Counted from the first letter of the stretch, positions 46,122 through 56,546 are shown. The stretch is DNA of 64,000 bases from Areca catechu (GCA_021397845.1 CM038053.1:140568541-140632540); one strand, 5' to 3'. Made by a program: numbers and translations. The notes: generated from the letters alone by a model not told the origin.

Positions 46122-48074
46122 TGATGCGGAATGATACGATACAGTATAAGATAATCTAATTTTAGTCTAAGATATTTTAAAGAGCAATGATCATAGCAGT
46201 AAAGCAACTAAACATAACAGACTAAAGAGATTAAAGAAAGTAACTAACTACTTACCCGCAATCTGATCTGCAAGCTATAAAGAATAAGGACCCGACAGCT
46301 AGGAAACCATCTAAGACTAGGCTATTCCATGATTCATCTACCAAATTTAATGAGAAAGGATTTGTTGCTTACCCAAATGGAGATTCTCTTTGACTCGGGA
46401 TAGATCGGCTACTTGGTCACTCAGATCTTTTAGCAGGATGAAGATCGGGACTCCAGATTTCATATCTACCATCAGATCTCAGTTCGGAAGCAAAGGATCT
46501 ATCCTCTAAAGTCCTTGAACACTTGGGATATATAGAGAAGGCATCAAACAAGATTTAAGAATGAAGTAAATCAGATTTAAAATGGAAAAAGGAAGGGTTG
46601 GATGCATAGAGCTTGAAGAAGATTGGTAGCAGCTTGTCGAATCCGGCAGAACCTCCACTCAAGGACCTCCCCGCCTTGAGCTCTTAAGGACCTCCCTGCT
46701 CTTAGAGAAAAACACTAAAGCCTAACCCAGCTTTGTGAAAGAAAGAATGCATCTTTATTTCATGAATGAATAATAATAATTATAAAGGGGGTATGGGGTC
46801 CTATTTATAGGTTTTTTTACATATGAAGATAACATAGGACTCCATTTCAGTTTAAATTACAAATTTGAACTTCAAATACACTTTGGATTCTTGGCATCTT
46901 CCTTGAATTTGAAATTGGATTGGCTTTTCATGGCTTGGGCGACAACTTGAGATGAGATGAAGGCTTTTGGCTTGTGTGACAAAATTAAGATGTGAGATGG
47001 CGCTAATCCTTTCTTAATTTAGTGCTAATCCTCCCCACTTCTTGGCATGAAATCCTTCTTAATATGATTTTTAATCTTCCTTGGTCGGCAACATGAGATA
47101 AGAAGTCCTTTTGAATGCTTGAATTTGAGTTTAAAATCCTTGATTTTGAAAGAAGTTTGGATGAGAGGGCTTCCATTTGATCTTCAAATTTCATCTCTTA
47201 TCTTAGGATACTTTGAATTTGAATTCTCCCTTAATCTTTGAATTTTTTAAAACTTCAAATATGTTGGCTATCTTGGAATTGGCATCAAGAAAGGAACAAA
47301 GCAGATGGCGCACATTCATCTGGGCATGAATCCTTTTGGCATGAGAAAAAAGCATTTGAATAAGGCTCCCTTTGAAATATGGATGACTCCATCTAATCTT
47401 GGATTCTCCCATTTAAATTCGAACTAATCCTTGGTATGGGCATCATCTAGAGTGGAATGGGCGACAATGAGAGGGGGGGTGCCAGATGAAAAGCAGTCCT
47501 TCTGCTTTACTCCTCTTAAATGGGCGCCTCCTTGAAACTGAAATGGGCGATGAAAAATAAATGGGATGGGGCGCCTCTCTTGGATAAGGATGACTTTGTC
47601 TTAATGTCCAAATGTTCGGATGTTCCAATGTCTGGATGTCCTAATGTCCAGATGTCCCAATATCCGGATGTCCGGATGTCTTGTGAAAAATTTGAACAAC
47701 CCTTTTTTGACCTATAATTGATCCACCAAGGTGATGATGACTTGGGTCTTGGGTACTTATAATACCCCTTGACTTATTCAAGCACAAATTATAGGACTCA
47801 AATGGACAATTCACCAAACAAAACAAATTAGTGCTATTTACATGACTCTTAAATCAATTGATGGACTCAGTGGACTCAATTGGTAACTCAAAAACCCTAA
47901 TTGATCAAATTACACTTAATTTGATCAAATTACAACTCAATTTGACTTAATTACAAGCTCAAAATAACTGGGACTCGAGTGTTCTTTGTGAAGAACACAT
48001 GGGCTTACTCATTGATGATCCAAATTGAATTGGAAAAGGTTTGCTTTCTCTTCGTGGCTCTTGTGTCCTCACCA
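46122..48074 (-). repeat. Gyp8 5' LTR (1953 bp)
   Basis: TGATGCGGAATG..CTCACCA, matching 35880-37904. Minus-strand TATA (plus text TATTTATA, 46802-46809). The minisatellite at 47604-47685 is shorter than in the other LTR. Confidence 0.92.
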
Positions 48075-48079
48075 ATATC

Positions 48080-48429
48080 ACACCAAATTGTTTCTTTATA
48101 TGATTGTAATTTGATCATGACTTGGCATCTAGACTTTATGGGTATGGAAGTTGAATCTATCCAGGAGACCTTATAAGGGTTGGGATGAGGAACTGGTGTC
48201 AATCCTAGGGCTTTGACAGTACTTAAGAGATGGCGTTGACATAGCTCCCACTATCAACTATGATCTTACATACTTTATCCCCTAACTTGACAAAGGTTTA
48301 TAGGATGTTAGTCCTATGCCAATCTTCTTGGGTCTCAGTCTGGGTAAGGATGCATCTAACTACTATCAAAAGGTCGTGCTCTACAAGATCCTTGTCACCT
48401 TCATACTCATCTGCCAAATTATCCTCAGC
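48080..48429 (-). pseudogene. NA7 protease, N-terminal part
   Basis: Continues the frame broken by Gyp8. The text reads CQVMIKLQSYKETIWCD, then, after a 1-nt shift near 48225, the active-site region IIVDSGSYVNAI near 48245-48290. The acidic linker LADEYEGDKDLVEHDLL lies near 48380-48425. Confidence 0.8.
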
Positions 48430-48761
48430 CTAATATACTTCCTCAACACAATCATCTAGGGGCTCTATGGGTTCAGACTCATTCTCTGCTGATTCTCCTA
48501 TGTGCAAGGCTCTAGTTGGGCAACTGCTAGCATAATGGCCTATCTTATGACATCTAAAGCAAGGAGCATTAGAGTTTGGGGTTCTCTGAACTTCTGGTGC
48601 TTTACCCCTATCATCTCTATGGGTCAGAGGTGTATTAGGGTTGGGTTGGTTTGGTCGCATCTGACTTGGTCCTGGCTATTGACTAGGTGCACTAGTTCTA
48701 GGGGGTTCTGGTCTATGATAAATTGGTCCCCTAAGAATCTCTTAGCATCTTGTGCTACCTA
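48430..48761 (-). pseudogene. gag: NA7 zinc knuckle and linker
   Basis: 48430-48660 encodes a basic linker and an intact CX2CX4HX4C knuckle, CFRCHKIGHYASSC, expected to bind element RNA. Separated from the gag body by a stop or shift near 48680-48760. Confidence 0.8.
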
Positions 48762-49724
48762 TTAGGTTAGCTCTAAATCTTGGACTTCTCTCATGAACAA
48801 CACTATTTGGATCTCTTCTCTTAATCTATCTTTGAACCTAGACAGGGTAACTGATTCAAACTCATCGACATTGCATCTCATCACAAACTCATTAAATTTT
48901 GCAATGTACTTAGCTACACTCTTGGTTCCTTGGGTCAATCTCTGCCACTGGTCTAAAAGTCTTTGGTGGTAGGACATGGAAAGGTACTTATTTCTAAGTA
49001 TATGCTTCATAGCCCTCCAGATTACTATGGGAATATCACCTCTTTGTCTAATGAACCTCTCAACATTTCTCCAGTATAGCCTAGCCTGATGGACTAACCT
49101 AAGCTTCACAAATTTGCACCTCCTCTCCTCAGTAATCTTATACCACTCAAAGTACTGATCCATCTCTCTCTCCCAATCTATATAAACCTCAGGATCAAGA
49201 TTTCCATCAAAAGTGGGTGCTTCCAACCCAATGTTCCTAAGGGTTCGGTCATCATGGTCCATTTGGTCCTGATTGGGTCTCCTAGGATTTGGCTCATAAG
49301 CTAGGCCATAGTGTGCTCTCCTAGGGTTCGGGTCATGGACTCGATCAGGGTTGGATCTCCTTGGATTTGGCTCAAAGAAAGGATCTTGATGAGGCCTCCT
49401 AGGGTTGGGTTCAGGGAAAAGGTCTTGGTGCGGAGCCCTTCTAGGGTTGATGGGTGTATCAAACTCTGGTTCAGGTTCTAATTCATTCTGGACTTCAAGG
49501 ATTCTTCCAGGGGTATGAGCCTCTAATCGGTCAAGCCTAGCAGTGATGTGGGCCATCTGATCAGCCATGCTTTGGTTGGCCTGAGCCAATTGGTTAGTCA
49601 AGTTTTGGTTCAGTCGAGCCATTTGATCATTCAAGGTTTTCATCAAGGTCTCAAAATTTTGGTCCATGGTTGCACTTGATTGAGCTTGGGTTTGTTGGTA
49701 GGGTGCTCTTGATCTAGTTGCCAT
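48762..49724 (-). CDS. gag: NA7 gag, open (about 320 aa)
   Basis: Start chosen at MATRSRAPYQQTQ (49724), matching gag starts of the relatives. Residues 15-75 form a coiled coil with repeated NQ(L/S) units (LNDQMARLNQNLTNQLAQ). Residues 80-155 hold PNPRR repeats (six copies), and 155-320 the retrotransposon gag domain (LEAPTFDGNLDPEVYIDWE, HQARLYWRNVERF, YHQRLLDQWQRLTQGTKSV). This is the only full-length gag body in the window without a stop, in an element that lacks RT. The C-terminus is cut just before the zinc knuckle. Confidence 0.85.
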   Translation of the reverse strand: MATRSRAPYQQTQAQSSATMDQNFETLMKTLNDQMARLNQNLTNQLAQANQSMADQMAHITARLDRLEAHTPGRILEVQNELEPEPEFDTPINPRRAPHQDLFPEPNPRRPHQDPFFEPNPRRSNPDRVHDPNPRRAHYGLAYEPNPRRPNQDQMDHDDRTLRNIGLEAPTFDGNLDPEVYIDWEREMDQYFEWYKITEERRCKFVKLRLVHQARLYWRNVERFIRQRGDIPIVIWRAMKHILRNKYLSMSYHQRLLDQWQRLTQGTKSVAKYIAKFNEFVMRCNVDEFESVTLSRFKDRLREEIQIVLFMREVQDLELT

Positions 49725-50601
49725 GCACACATAGACTCAAACTCGGGCTAGGGATTTGCTAGACCTAGTAGCTCAAGTAAGGCGAGACGACTAAGTACAA
49801 CCAAATCAACAGCTATCCTGTCCACTGGCCAGGTAAGAGGTGGGTCTGTGGGAGGCTCCCTCAACTATCGCTGGGTCCTAATTAACAACCACAAGAGCCA
49901 CTTAGGGAGTTTGCCACTTGACCTCTGGCTTAGACACTAGCTTTCAGAAATATATGCAGGAGTGGGTGCACTATTTTCTCAAATGACTTGAACTAGACCT
50001 GTGTGTATCCCTAGGAATTAGAGTACTACTTAGTTTTAATTAAAGATTGGGTTGGCTATGCAGGGTGGTGGTTTTGGGCTAAGGACAAGTAATGAAATCT
50101 TGCCCCCATGTCATATTGATGTCCTTAAATCGATTTACCATGAGATGTGTGCAAACATGCATATGAACCCTAGATTCAGGTACAGATTTTTTTGTATTGC
50201 AGTTCTGAAGTGGGATAGATAAGTGCTATGTATTAGTCTCAGAAAATTCCAAAAAAATCACAGAACACTTCTAACTCACAAATAATATACCAGATGAAAG
50301 GAAATTAAAAAATAAAATCTGTGCTATGTTGGGAAGTCCCTAGAACTTAGATAATGCAAACAGGACAGAACAACAGAAATTTTAAGGTGCTAGATTCCAA
50401 TGATGCAAAATTATTCTTTAGGATCTAAAACTTATCTTCTTGTGTTCCCCTTCAAGGGTCAATCACATCGGCACCACTACACACCATAGAAAATTCCTGT
50501 TGAATGGGATGTGAGGATCTTATTGCCCTTCTTTTTTCTATGACCGGACGACCATGGTGAAGCACCCAATCCAAGTACTGAAGAAGATGCAAAGCCCTAA
50601 C
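49725..50601 (-). other. NA7 5' leader
   Basis: Non-coding. Group motifs ACCTGGCCAGTGG near 49820-49832, hairpin 49860-49875, and GTGTCTAAGCC near 49930. AT-rich near the primer site. Confidence 0.7.
49860..49875 (-). promoter_or_regulatory. Leader hairpin (NA7)
   Basis: Sense CCCAGC-GATA-GTTGAG: five of six pairs with one wobble; loop GATA instead of GAAA. Same position and flanks as the Gyp8 hairpin. Confidence 0.35.
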
Positions 50602-50613
50602 CTACTGATACCA
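50602..50613 (-). other. NA7 primer binding site (mutated)
   Basis: Sense TGGTATCAGTAG, initiator tRNA-Met type with changes at the 3' end, 3 nt from the LTR. Confidence 0.75.
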
Positions 50614-50616
50614 GGA

Positions 50617-50692
50617 TGATGGGGAACAATGATGGAATGATATATCCTTAATGGAATTAGTAATGACTAAATGAAAAATGAAGTAAATAGAT
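50617..50692 (-). repeat. NA7 5' LTR, first 76 bp
   Basis: Starts TGATGGGGAACAATG and is interrupted by Cop10 at 50693. The remainder must lie beyond the right edge. It does not match the sequence at 28592, so the pairing of the NA7 LTRs is not proven. Confidence 0.6.
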
Positions 50693-50984
50693 TGTTGGCT
50701 TTGGCTCCTTAATTTTGATGATTAACAAAAGGTTGAGTATATGTTTGGACTAATGTTTCATCTCAAGATAAAGTTTTAGGACTTAGGTTATTCAAAAAGA
50801 GTATCAAGAGTACAATGATGAAACCAAGCTTGCCTGATTTGGGAAAGAGCTCTTCTACCTTGAACAAGATCAAATTTCTCATATTGGACTTTCTTGTTAA
50901 GAAGTAATTGACAAAAGAAACAAAGGCTTAGAGAAACTCAAGCATGGCACGCACCTCTCTAGAGTTTCAGAAAATTTCAGATCA

Positions 50985-51285
50985 GAGGTCGACCACCAGA
51001 GGTCGACACCTTACCAAAGGTCGACCACCAGAGGTCGACTCATGAAGAAAAGAAAAGTTCAGCAAGGCCGGCATGGCAAAATTTCAGTGGCACGCTCCAG
51101 AGGTCGACCACCAGAGGTCGACACCTATCCAGAGGTCGACACCAGAGGTCCACTCATTGCTTGAGAATTCAAACTGGGGAGAACTATGGTTTTCTAGATT
51201 TTTGCCTAAGATAAACTGGAGGTCAACTCATGAGGTCGACACTTGATCCAGAGGTCGACTCATGAGGTCGACTCATGGCATAACG
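50985..51285 (+). repeat. Dispersed AGAGGTCGAC motif cluster
   Basis: About fourteen copies of AGAGGTCGAC(C/T) at irregular 10-50 bp spacing, followed by ACC or CATGAG. A related cluster lies at 63555-63665, and a GAGCCGACTC cluster at the same LTR position in Cop5. Confidence 0.85.
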
Positions 51286-51709
51286 GCTAGTTTTTCTGAA
51301 CTTTTGATTTGATTTCTAATGGCCATAAATGGCCATATTTTTGATTCTAACGGTCTTGTGGAGTTGTTTTAGCTTGAATGAGGTATTTAACCTCCACCTA
51401 ACTTCAAAAAAGACAAGGAGACAAAGTGAAAAGGATTAGAGTGAAAGTACAAAGCCTTCAATCAATTCCAAGCCAAAAAGAGTGAGAAATCCAAGAGATT
51501 CCTTAGCCAAAAGCTTTCCATCTTTGAGGAATCCAACTTTCAAGAGTTTGGCATTTAGTGAGGTCCAAGATTCCAAGAGAAAGGCTTGAAGAGTCTCCAT
51601 CAAGAGCTACATCGAATTACTTTTTGCTCAAAAGGAGTTTGTCTTGATTTATTCATTGTATTCATATTCTTTTTGTCTTAGGCTAGTTTCAAGGGAATTT
51701 GAAACTAGT

Positions 51710-51851
51710 GTGAGGTTTGTTGGTGAGCCAATTGATAAAACCAACTAGGGTTGCTTGTAAGCCCGAAGCCAAAATAAGTGAGTGAGGTTTGTTGGTGAGC
51801 CAATTGATAAAACCAACTAGGGTTGCTTGTAAGCCCGAAGCCAAAACAAGT
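51710..51851 (+). repeat. 72-bp tandem duplication in Cop10 LTR
   Basis: Two almost identical units starting GTGAGGTTTGTTGGTGAGCC at 51710 and 51782; they differ by one or two bases, so the duplication is young. Confidence 0.95.
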
Positions 51852-52169
51852 GTGTAAGGTTTTGACTTGTGAGCCTGGTAAAACAAGTCGGCTGTAATCT
51901 AGAAAAGATTATAGTGGAAATTCCCAAGTGGAGCTTGGGAGTGGATGTAGGTGCTAGGTGCACAGAACCACTATACTTCTTGTGTGTTTGCATTGCCTTA
52001 CTCTCTATCTTCTTTTGCTCTTTAATTGTTGTTTTATTTCATTGCTTCCGTTGCACAATTACTTGAGCACTATCACTCTTCACCTTTGAACTTGATAGCA
52101 CATATATTGCTTTAATTTTTAAAATACCCAATTCACCCCCCCTCTTGGGCACCATATCTGGGCAACAAG

Positions 52170-52181
52170 TGGTATCAGAGC
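52170..52181 (+). other. Cop10 primer binding site
   Basis: TGGTATCAGAGC, perfect initiator tRNA-Met complement. Confidence 0.95.
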
Positions 52182-52224
52182 ACCGGTACTCTCTTGTAGG
52201 TCCAACGATCTTGAGTGAAAGATC

Positions 52225-52923
52225 ATGGCCGCCCTAATTGGAATGGGTGTAGTTGAAGGACAAGCATCAAATCGCCCTCCTTTCTTTAATGGCACAAACT
52301 ACACATACTGGAAAACTCGTATGCGTATTTATTTACAAGCTGTAGATTATCATATATGGAGAGTAATTACTAAAGGGCCTCATCAGCCCACTCACTTGGT
52401 TAATGGCATTATCACCCCAAAATCTGAAGAAGAATGGGATGACAATGACATCAAACTAGCTGAGTTAAATGCTAAGACGATGAATTTGCTATTCTGTGCA
52501 CTTGACCCTAGTGAATTTAATAGAATATCAAATTGTATTTCTGCCAAAGAAATTTGGGATACACTTGAGGTTACCCATGAGGGTACACACCAAGTGAAGA
52601 CCACAAAGGTGAACATGCTCATTCATACGTATGAGATGTTCAGGATGGAACCAACTGAAAGTATAAGTGAAATGTATACTAGATTTACCAATATAGTAAA
52701 TGGTATGAGGAGTTTGGAAAAAATTATATCTAATGGTGAACTGGTTAACAAACTTCTCAGGTCTCTTCCGGCTTCATGGGATGCGAAAGTAACAGCCATA
52801 GAAGAAGCCAAGGATGTCAATACTCTACCTCTTGAGCAGCTTCTTGGATCACTGATGACTTACGAGCTTTCACTAAAGCAGAAGATAGTGGACAATGACA
52901 AGAAAAAGAAAGCCAAGCCTTAA
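52225..52923 (+). CDS. gag: Cop10 gag, capsid part (232 aa)
   Basis: Starts MAALIGMGVVEGQASNRPP. Typical copia gag (UBN2-like): FNGTNYTYWKTRMRIYLQA near residue 22, AKEIWDTLEVTHEGT near 105, and SLPASWDAKVTAIEEAKD near 180. The frame stops at 52921, where a shift leads into the rest of gag. It would form the particle shell. Confidence 0.9.
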   Translation: MAALIGMGVVEGQASNRPPFFNGTNYTYWKTRMRIYLQAVDYHIWRVITKGPHQPTHLVNGIITPKSEEEWDDNDIKLAELNAKTMNLLFCALDPSEFNRISNCISAKEIWDTLEVTHEGTHQVKTTKVNMLIHTYEMFRMEPTESISEMYTRFTNIVNGMRSLEKIISNGELVNKLLRSLPASWDAKVTAIEEAKDVNTLPLEQLLGSLMTYELSLKQKIVDNDKKKKAKP

Positions 52924-53266
52924 AGTCCACTACAAAGGAAGAGTCAAGTGATGAATCAGAAGAAGAAGCTGATGATGATGAGACAGCCCTCATTACAAGA
53001 AAATTCAAAAGATTCATGAAAAGAAGAAGGGCTTCTACAAGAAAAAGCCACAAAAAGGTGATCATAATAAAGATAAAGAGAAAGAGAAAGAAAGGGATCC
53101 ACCCATCTGCTTCGAGTGCAAGAAGCCTGGTCATTATAAAATGGATTGCCCTTTGCTTAAAAAGAGTCGAAGGATGTTGAGAAAGAAAGCCATGATGGCT
53201 ACCTGGAGTGAGAGTGAGGACTCCAGCAGTGATGAAGAGCAGTAGGTAGTCGCCAACCAGTGTTTC
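52924..53266 (+). pseudogene. gag: Cop10 gag C-terminus with zinc knuckle
   Basis: In shifted frames: Ser/Glu-rich ESSDESEEE, then a Lys-rich segment, an intact zinc knuckle CFECKKPGHYKMDC (about 53105-53150), and ATWSESEDSSSDEEQ. An in-frame TAG near 53244 replaces a coding codon. Confidence 0.85.
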
Positions 53267-53863
53267 ATGGCCAATGAAGATAATGAGGTATGCCTTGCAA
53301 CCAAAAATAAAAGAAGAATGCGGTATCTGGATAGTGGTTGCTCAAGGCACATGACTGGGGATGTGAAGCAATTCTCATCACTAGCAGCTATTGATGGTGG
53401 AAACGTTACTTTTGGTGATAATGGAAAAGGCAAAATCGTCGGAATTGGTAAAATCCATATCACCCCTAATGCTTATGTAGATAATGTATTATTTGTTGAT
53501 GGCTTGAAGCATAATCTTTTTAGCATTAGTCAATTTTGTGATAAGGGTTTTAAAGTAATTTTTGAATCATCTTTGTGCATGGTATCTAGTCTAGATGTCG
53601 ATGGCATCAAGTTCACTGGTCATAGGCATGGAAACATTTACATGGTTGATCTTGATGATCTAGCCATGGAAAGTGGTCAATGCCTAGTGGCTAGGGAAGC
53701 CAAGGCAAGTGAAACTAGTTGGCTTTGGCATCGTAGGCTAGGGCATGCTAGTATGCAGTTGATTTCAAAATTAAGCAAAAAGAATCTTGTAAAAGAATTA
53801 CCAAAACTCACATTTGAAAAAGATAAGATTTGTGCTGCATGTCAATTTTGAAAACAAACTAAA
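53267..53863 (+). pseudogene. pol: Cop10 protease and pre-integrase domain
   Basis: YLDSGCSRHMTG at about residue 23 is the copia protease active site (DSG). VLFVDGLKHNLFSISQFCD and the GAG-pre-integrase finger (WHRRLGHASMQ, CAACQF) follow. A TGA at 53849 replaces the Gly codon normally seen in the CQFGK motif. The NA11 insertion follows after five codons; 53864-53868 is the TCTAC target copy. Confidence 0.92.
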
Positions 53864-53868
53864 TCTAC

Positions 53869-55609
53869 TGGTGCGGGCACCAGACTCAGAAGAAGACTTC
53901 AGGGCTCCATCTGGATCTCTGATTGACCTTGCCCGAAGAATTAGGGTTTTCTGGTTTTGTAATTAGGGTTGACTTGGTCAACTCAATTTTAGTCTTGAGT
54001 CTGTATTTCCCTACAATTTAAATTTTGTTGAGTCATGTTGACTCAGTACAAGTCCTAGTAGTGGTCTAGGTCTTCTCCAGGTTGGTGCCATTTTTTTAAA
54101 ATCAAGTCAAGGTCCAAGATGCCCAATTTTTTCTCCTACGCCCAAGCATGTGAGCGCCACACTCCTAGCCACACGCCAGAGTCCAGGAGGCGCCACATCT
54201 CCATCCAGTGTGCCTTGGTCCCCACACCACAAGAAAGCAGGTCCCTTCTTTCATGCGCCACTTGGGGGAGAAATCCATCAAGATACCTCAATCCAAGGAG
54301 GAGCCAACTTCTTTCCAGATAAACCCAAGCCAGGATGGCAAGAATTTTTCTTGAAGAGAGGATCAAAGAGGTGCCCCACAATGTTCCATAAAAATCCAAG
54401 TTATAAAAGGGAAGAGAGCATGTCTTGGGGAGAAAATCAAGGAGGCACCCAAAAGTTTCCTAAAGTGCCAAAGCCATGAAAGGAAGAAGCCTAAACTTGT
54501 GGAGCAAGACTAGGAGGTGTCCAAAAGAGCCAAACCATGAAGGGAAAATCCTTGATTCATGGAGAGATACTAGGAGACACCCCCATAACCTACCATTTGG
54601 AGTTGATTTTCAAGTTTTCTTGGAGTTTATGGGATGCCCACTCATGGAAGGAGTCTTGGGAAGAGAATTTGATGCCTAAAGTGTGGGTTAGTCCTATTAG
54701 TCCCACATGGAAAGTGTATGAAATTTTATTTCTTTGTTATGTCTATATATTCAACTCTATGTAACTCTTGAATCTAATGAATGAATTCAAGTTTTTGTGT
54801 GAGAAAACTCTGTGTTTTCTCTCTTCCGCACTTGCATCCAGGTGTTGAGCTCCGTGAGGGAGTAAATCCGGGTTCCCCAGGAACCTTGAGGAGGTGTGAG
54901 GTCTCCAAACCCCAAACCCTAGGTTAGCCACTTCACTCCCAAACCCTAGCCGCCCATCATCCTTCTCTTTCCACAAAGCCCTAGCATATCCCACCTCTCA
55001 TGGCCATCCTCTTCAAGTCAAGGCCGACCCCAGCATCCGGGTCCAGTCCGGATACTTCAGATCCAGAGCAATTCCCAGAGGAAGTCAGATCAACCTCCAG
55101 GAGAATCCGGATTTCAGCACATCAACTTTCAAGTTCTTCAATCTGGTAAATTCTTCCATGAGTATCTGATTCCATCACTTGTTCTTCTTCTTTCCCAGAT
55201 CTTGAGTCCAGGAGAAGCCGACTCAGCCACAGGACCAGTATTGGAGGATCCATAACGAAGGTATCCGAATTCGAGGATCCAACAATCTGCTCGAGAGAGT
55301 TCTTCCACCAAACTTTGTGAAGATCACTGTCTGGTTGGTACCCTTCTCTTCTCTTTACTTCTGTCATGTTGAAAGTTCAGAGCGAAACCCTAGGTCTGGG
55401 AGTTTCTCAACCCCTAGCGATCCGTTACTTCTGAACTACTCTGATAATCCAGTTTTATTTAAATTGTGCTTTCAATTATTACCTAGTTTCTTTCAATTTA
55501 GTTTAGCTTTCCTTTGAGTCAAAGCCAATTTCAGAAAATAAAAAAAAAAAAAGAATTAATCCTAATTTATTTCCACATCGCATCATCTCTCTTCTTTTGT
55601 TCTGCATCA
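53869..55609 (+). repeat. NA11 5' LTR (1741 bp)
   Basis: TGGTGCGGGCAC..CTGCATCA. TATA-like CTATATAT at 54743-54750. ORFs inside recur in the other LTR and are not credible genes. Most differences from the 3' LTR are transitions. Confidence 0.95.
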
Positions 55610-55656
55610 TTTTTGGTATCAGAGCTTTTGTTCTGCTTCATTTTTGGTATCAGAGC
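55595..55656 (+). repeat. 31-bp tandem duplication carrying two primer sites
   Basis: Units 55595-55625 and 55626-55656 are identical except one base (GCATCA against GCTTCA). Each contains the last 15 bases of the LTR plus TTTT and TGGTATCAGAGC. Primer sites are therefore at 55614-55625 and 55645-55656. The first follows the true LTR end; the second follows a copied LTR tail. Confidence 0.95.
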
Positions 55657-56546
55657 CCTGTCTAGGGTTTCTGTTTTGATTGCTTGTTTGAGTCTCTCTC
55701 TTTTTACTTTGTCTGCTCGTAGTAGACTCCCCAGGACGTTCGGTCCTAGGAACGAAGCAAGGTGCAAACCTCCTCTTCCCATTCCACGGGGTGTTCCTAG
55801 GGTGTGTAGGGGATCCGTTGGGTTATAACTTCGTAGCAGGAATTGTAAACGGGGAAGTGCTCTGCTTTCAGCCCGTAATTACCCTGTTGCAGGAATTATT
55901 TCTCACTGCAGGTAACTCCAAATTTGGTGATTTTTATTTTTCTGAAACCATTATAATTGAAACTATTTTGCATAATTTTTCTGTGATTTATTAGTATCCG
56001 TGGGATTTCTGGGATTTAAATTACTGCAACTCTGTTTTTGTGTTCTGCAATCCAATTATTTTTGAGTGTTCATCTCTTAATTCATCTTAAGGGCATTTGA
56101 GCATCTAAGATAAGGGGAGGAGTTGATAACCTCTCCTTAGCCCAAAACCACCACCCACTCATTCGAACCTAAGAATTTAATCTAAAAAATTGATTAGACC
56201 TAATTTGCCCTAGTGGGCTAGGGACATCAACAAGTCGGGTCAAGGCTAGTGTTGAGTCAGTTTGTCTAGTTACTCTGTGTGTGCTTTGTACTCAGTGTCT
56301 AGAATGGTGGTTCTGGGACTACGTCCCGAAGGGCTTGTGTGCTGGTCCGCCTACCTGGCCAATCACTGATTGGTGTCTAGGATTGGCATCTAGGGACCTA
56401 ACACTCCCCTTACACCTGCCTGGCTGAGTCCTGAGTTACTACAGGCTAGCTTGCCACTCTGATTGGGCATCTAGTTTGGGCTCTAGGACTAGTTAGCCCG
56501 TAGTCGATTCAGTTGAGTCTCATTTTGTGTGCTTGCTTGCATCGTC
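55657..56546 (+). other. NA11 5' leader
   Basis: Non-coding. Shares with the Gyp1 leader the blocks TTGCCCTAGTGGGCTAGGGA (near 56207) and CGCCTACCTGGCCAATC (near 56348), and GTGTCTAGGATTGGC. A perfect GGGAC-TAC-GTCCC stem lies near 56316. Confidence 0.75.
56359..56373 (+). promoter_or_regulatory. Leader palindrome (NA11)
   Basis: CCAATCACTGATTGG, counterpart of the Gyp1 palindrome at 4058-4072 with a compensated base pair. Candidate dimer or packaging element. Confidence 0.4.

Larger units (their letters stand above)
35880..48074 (-). mobile_element. Gyp8: Ty3/gypsy chromovirus inserted in NA7
   Basis: Complete minus-strand element with 3' LTR 35880-37904 and 5' LTR 46122-48074. Flanks ACATT/ATATC derive from the duplicated ACATC of the NA7 protease gene. 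Internal order from the right: primer site, leader, gag (split by Trim9), zinc knuckle, protease, RT, RNase H, integrase, chromodomain. LTR divergence is about 7-8% over the first 260 bp by eye, so it is older than NA11. Several stops and shifts make it inactive. Confidence 0.92.
33761..50692 (-). mobile_element. NA7: non-autonomous chromovirus derivative, split by Gyp8
   Basis: Minus-strand element: 3' LTR piece (33761-34193), chromodomain and integrase tail, integrase-derived ORF, protease end (34194-35879), then Gyp8, then protease start, zinc knuckle, an intact gag ORF (48080-49724), leader, primer site (50602-50613) and the first 76 bp of the 5' LTR (50617-50692), cut by Cop10. RT, RNase H and the integrase N-terminus are absent: the coding order jumps from the linker before RT directly into the integrase core. 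Confidence 0.8.
50693..52167 (+). repeat. Cop10 5' LTR (1475 bp)
   Basis: TGTTGGCTTTGG..GGGCAACA, ending 2 nt before the primer site. Contains about fourteen AGAGGTCGAC-type motifs (50985-51285), AACGGCTAG near 51285, and a 72-bp tandem duplication (51710-51851). Confidence 0.92.

Noticed and set aside
50985..51285. CRISPR-like array of short repeats
   Set aside because: Spacing is irregular, the repeats are only 10 bp, and the context is a plant LTR.
54119..55828. Several ORFs of 60-110 codons repeated almost unchanged at 59414-60795, as if paralogous genes
   Set aside because: Both sets lie inside the two LTRs of NA11; the similarity is LTR identity, not gene duplication.
56316..56328. 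GGGAC-TAC-GTCCC stem in the NA11 leader as a regulatory hairpin
   Set aside because: Perfect but short, and no counterpart was seen in the Gyp1 leader, so conservation is not supported.
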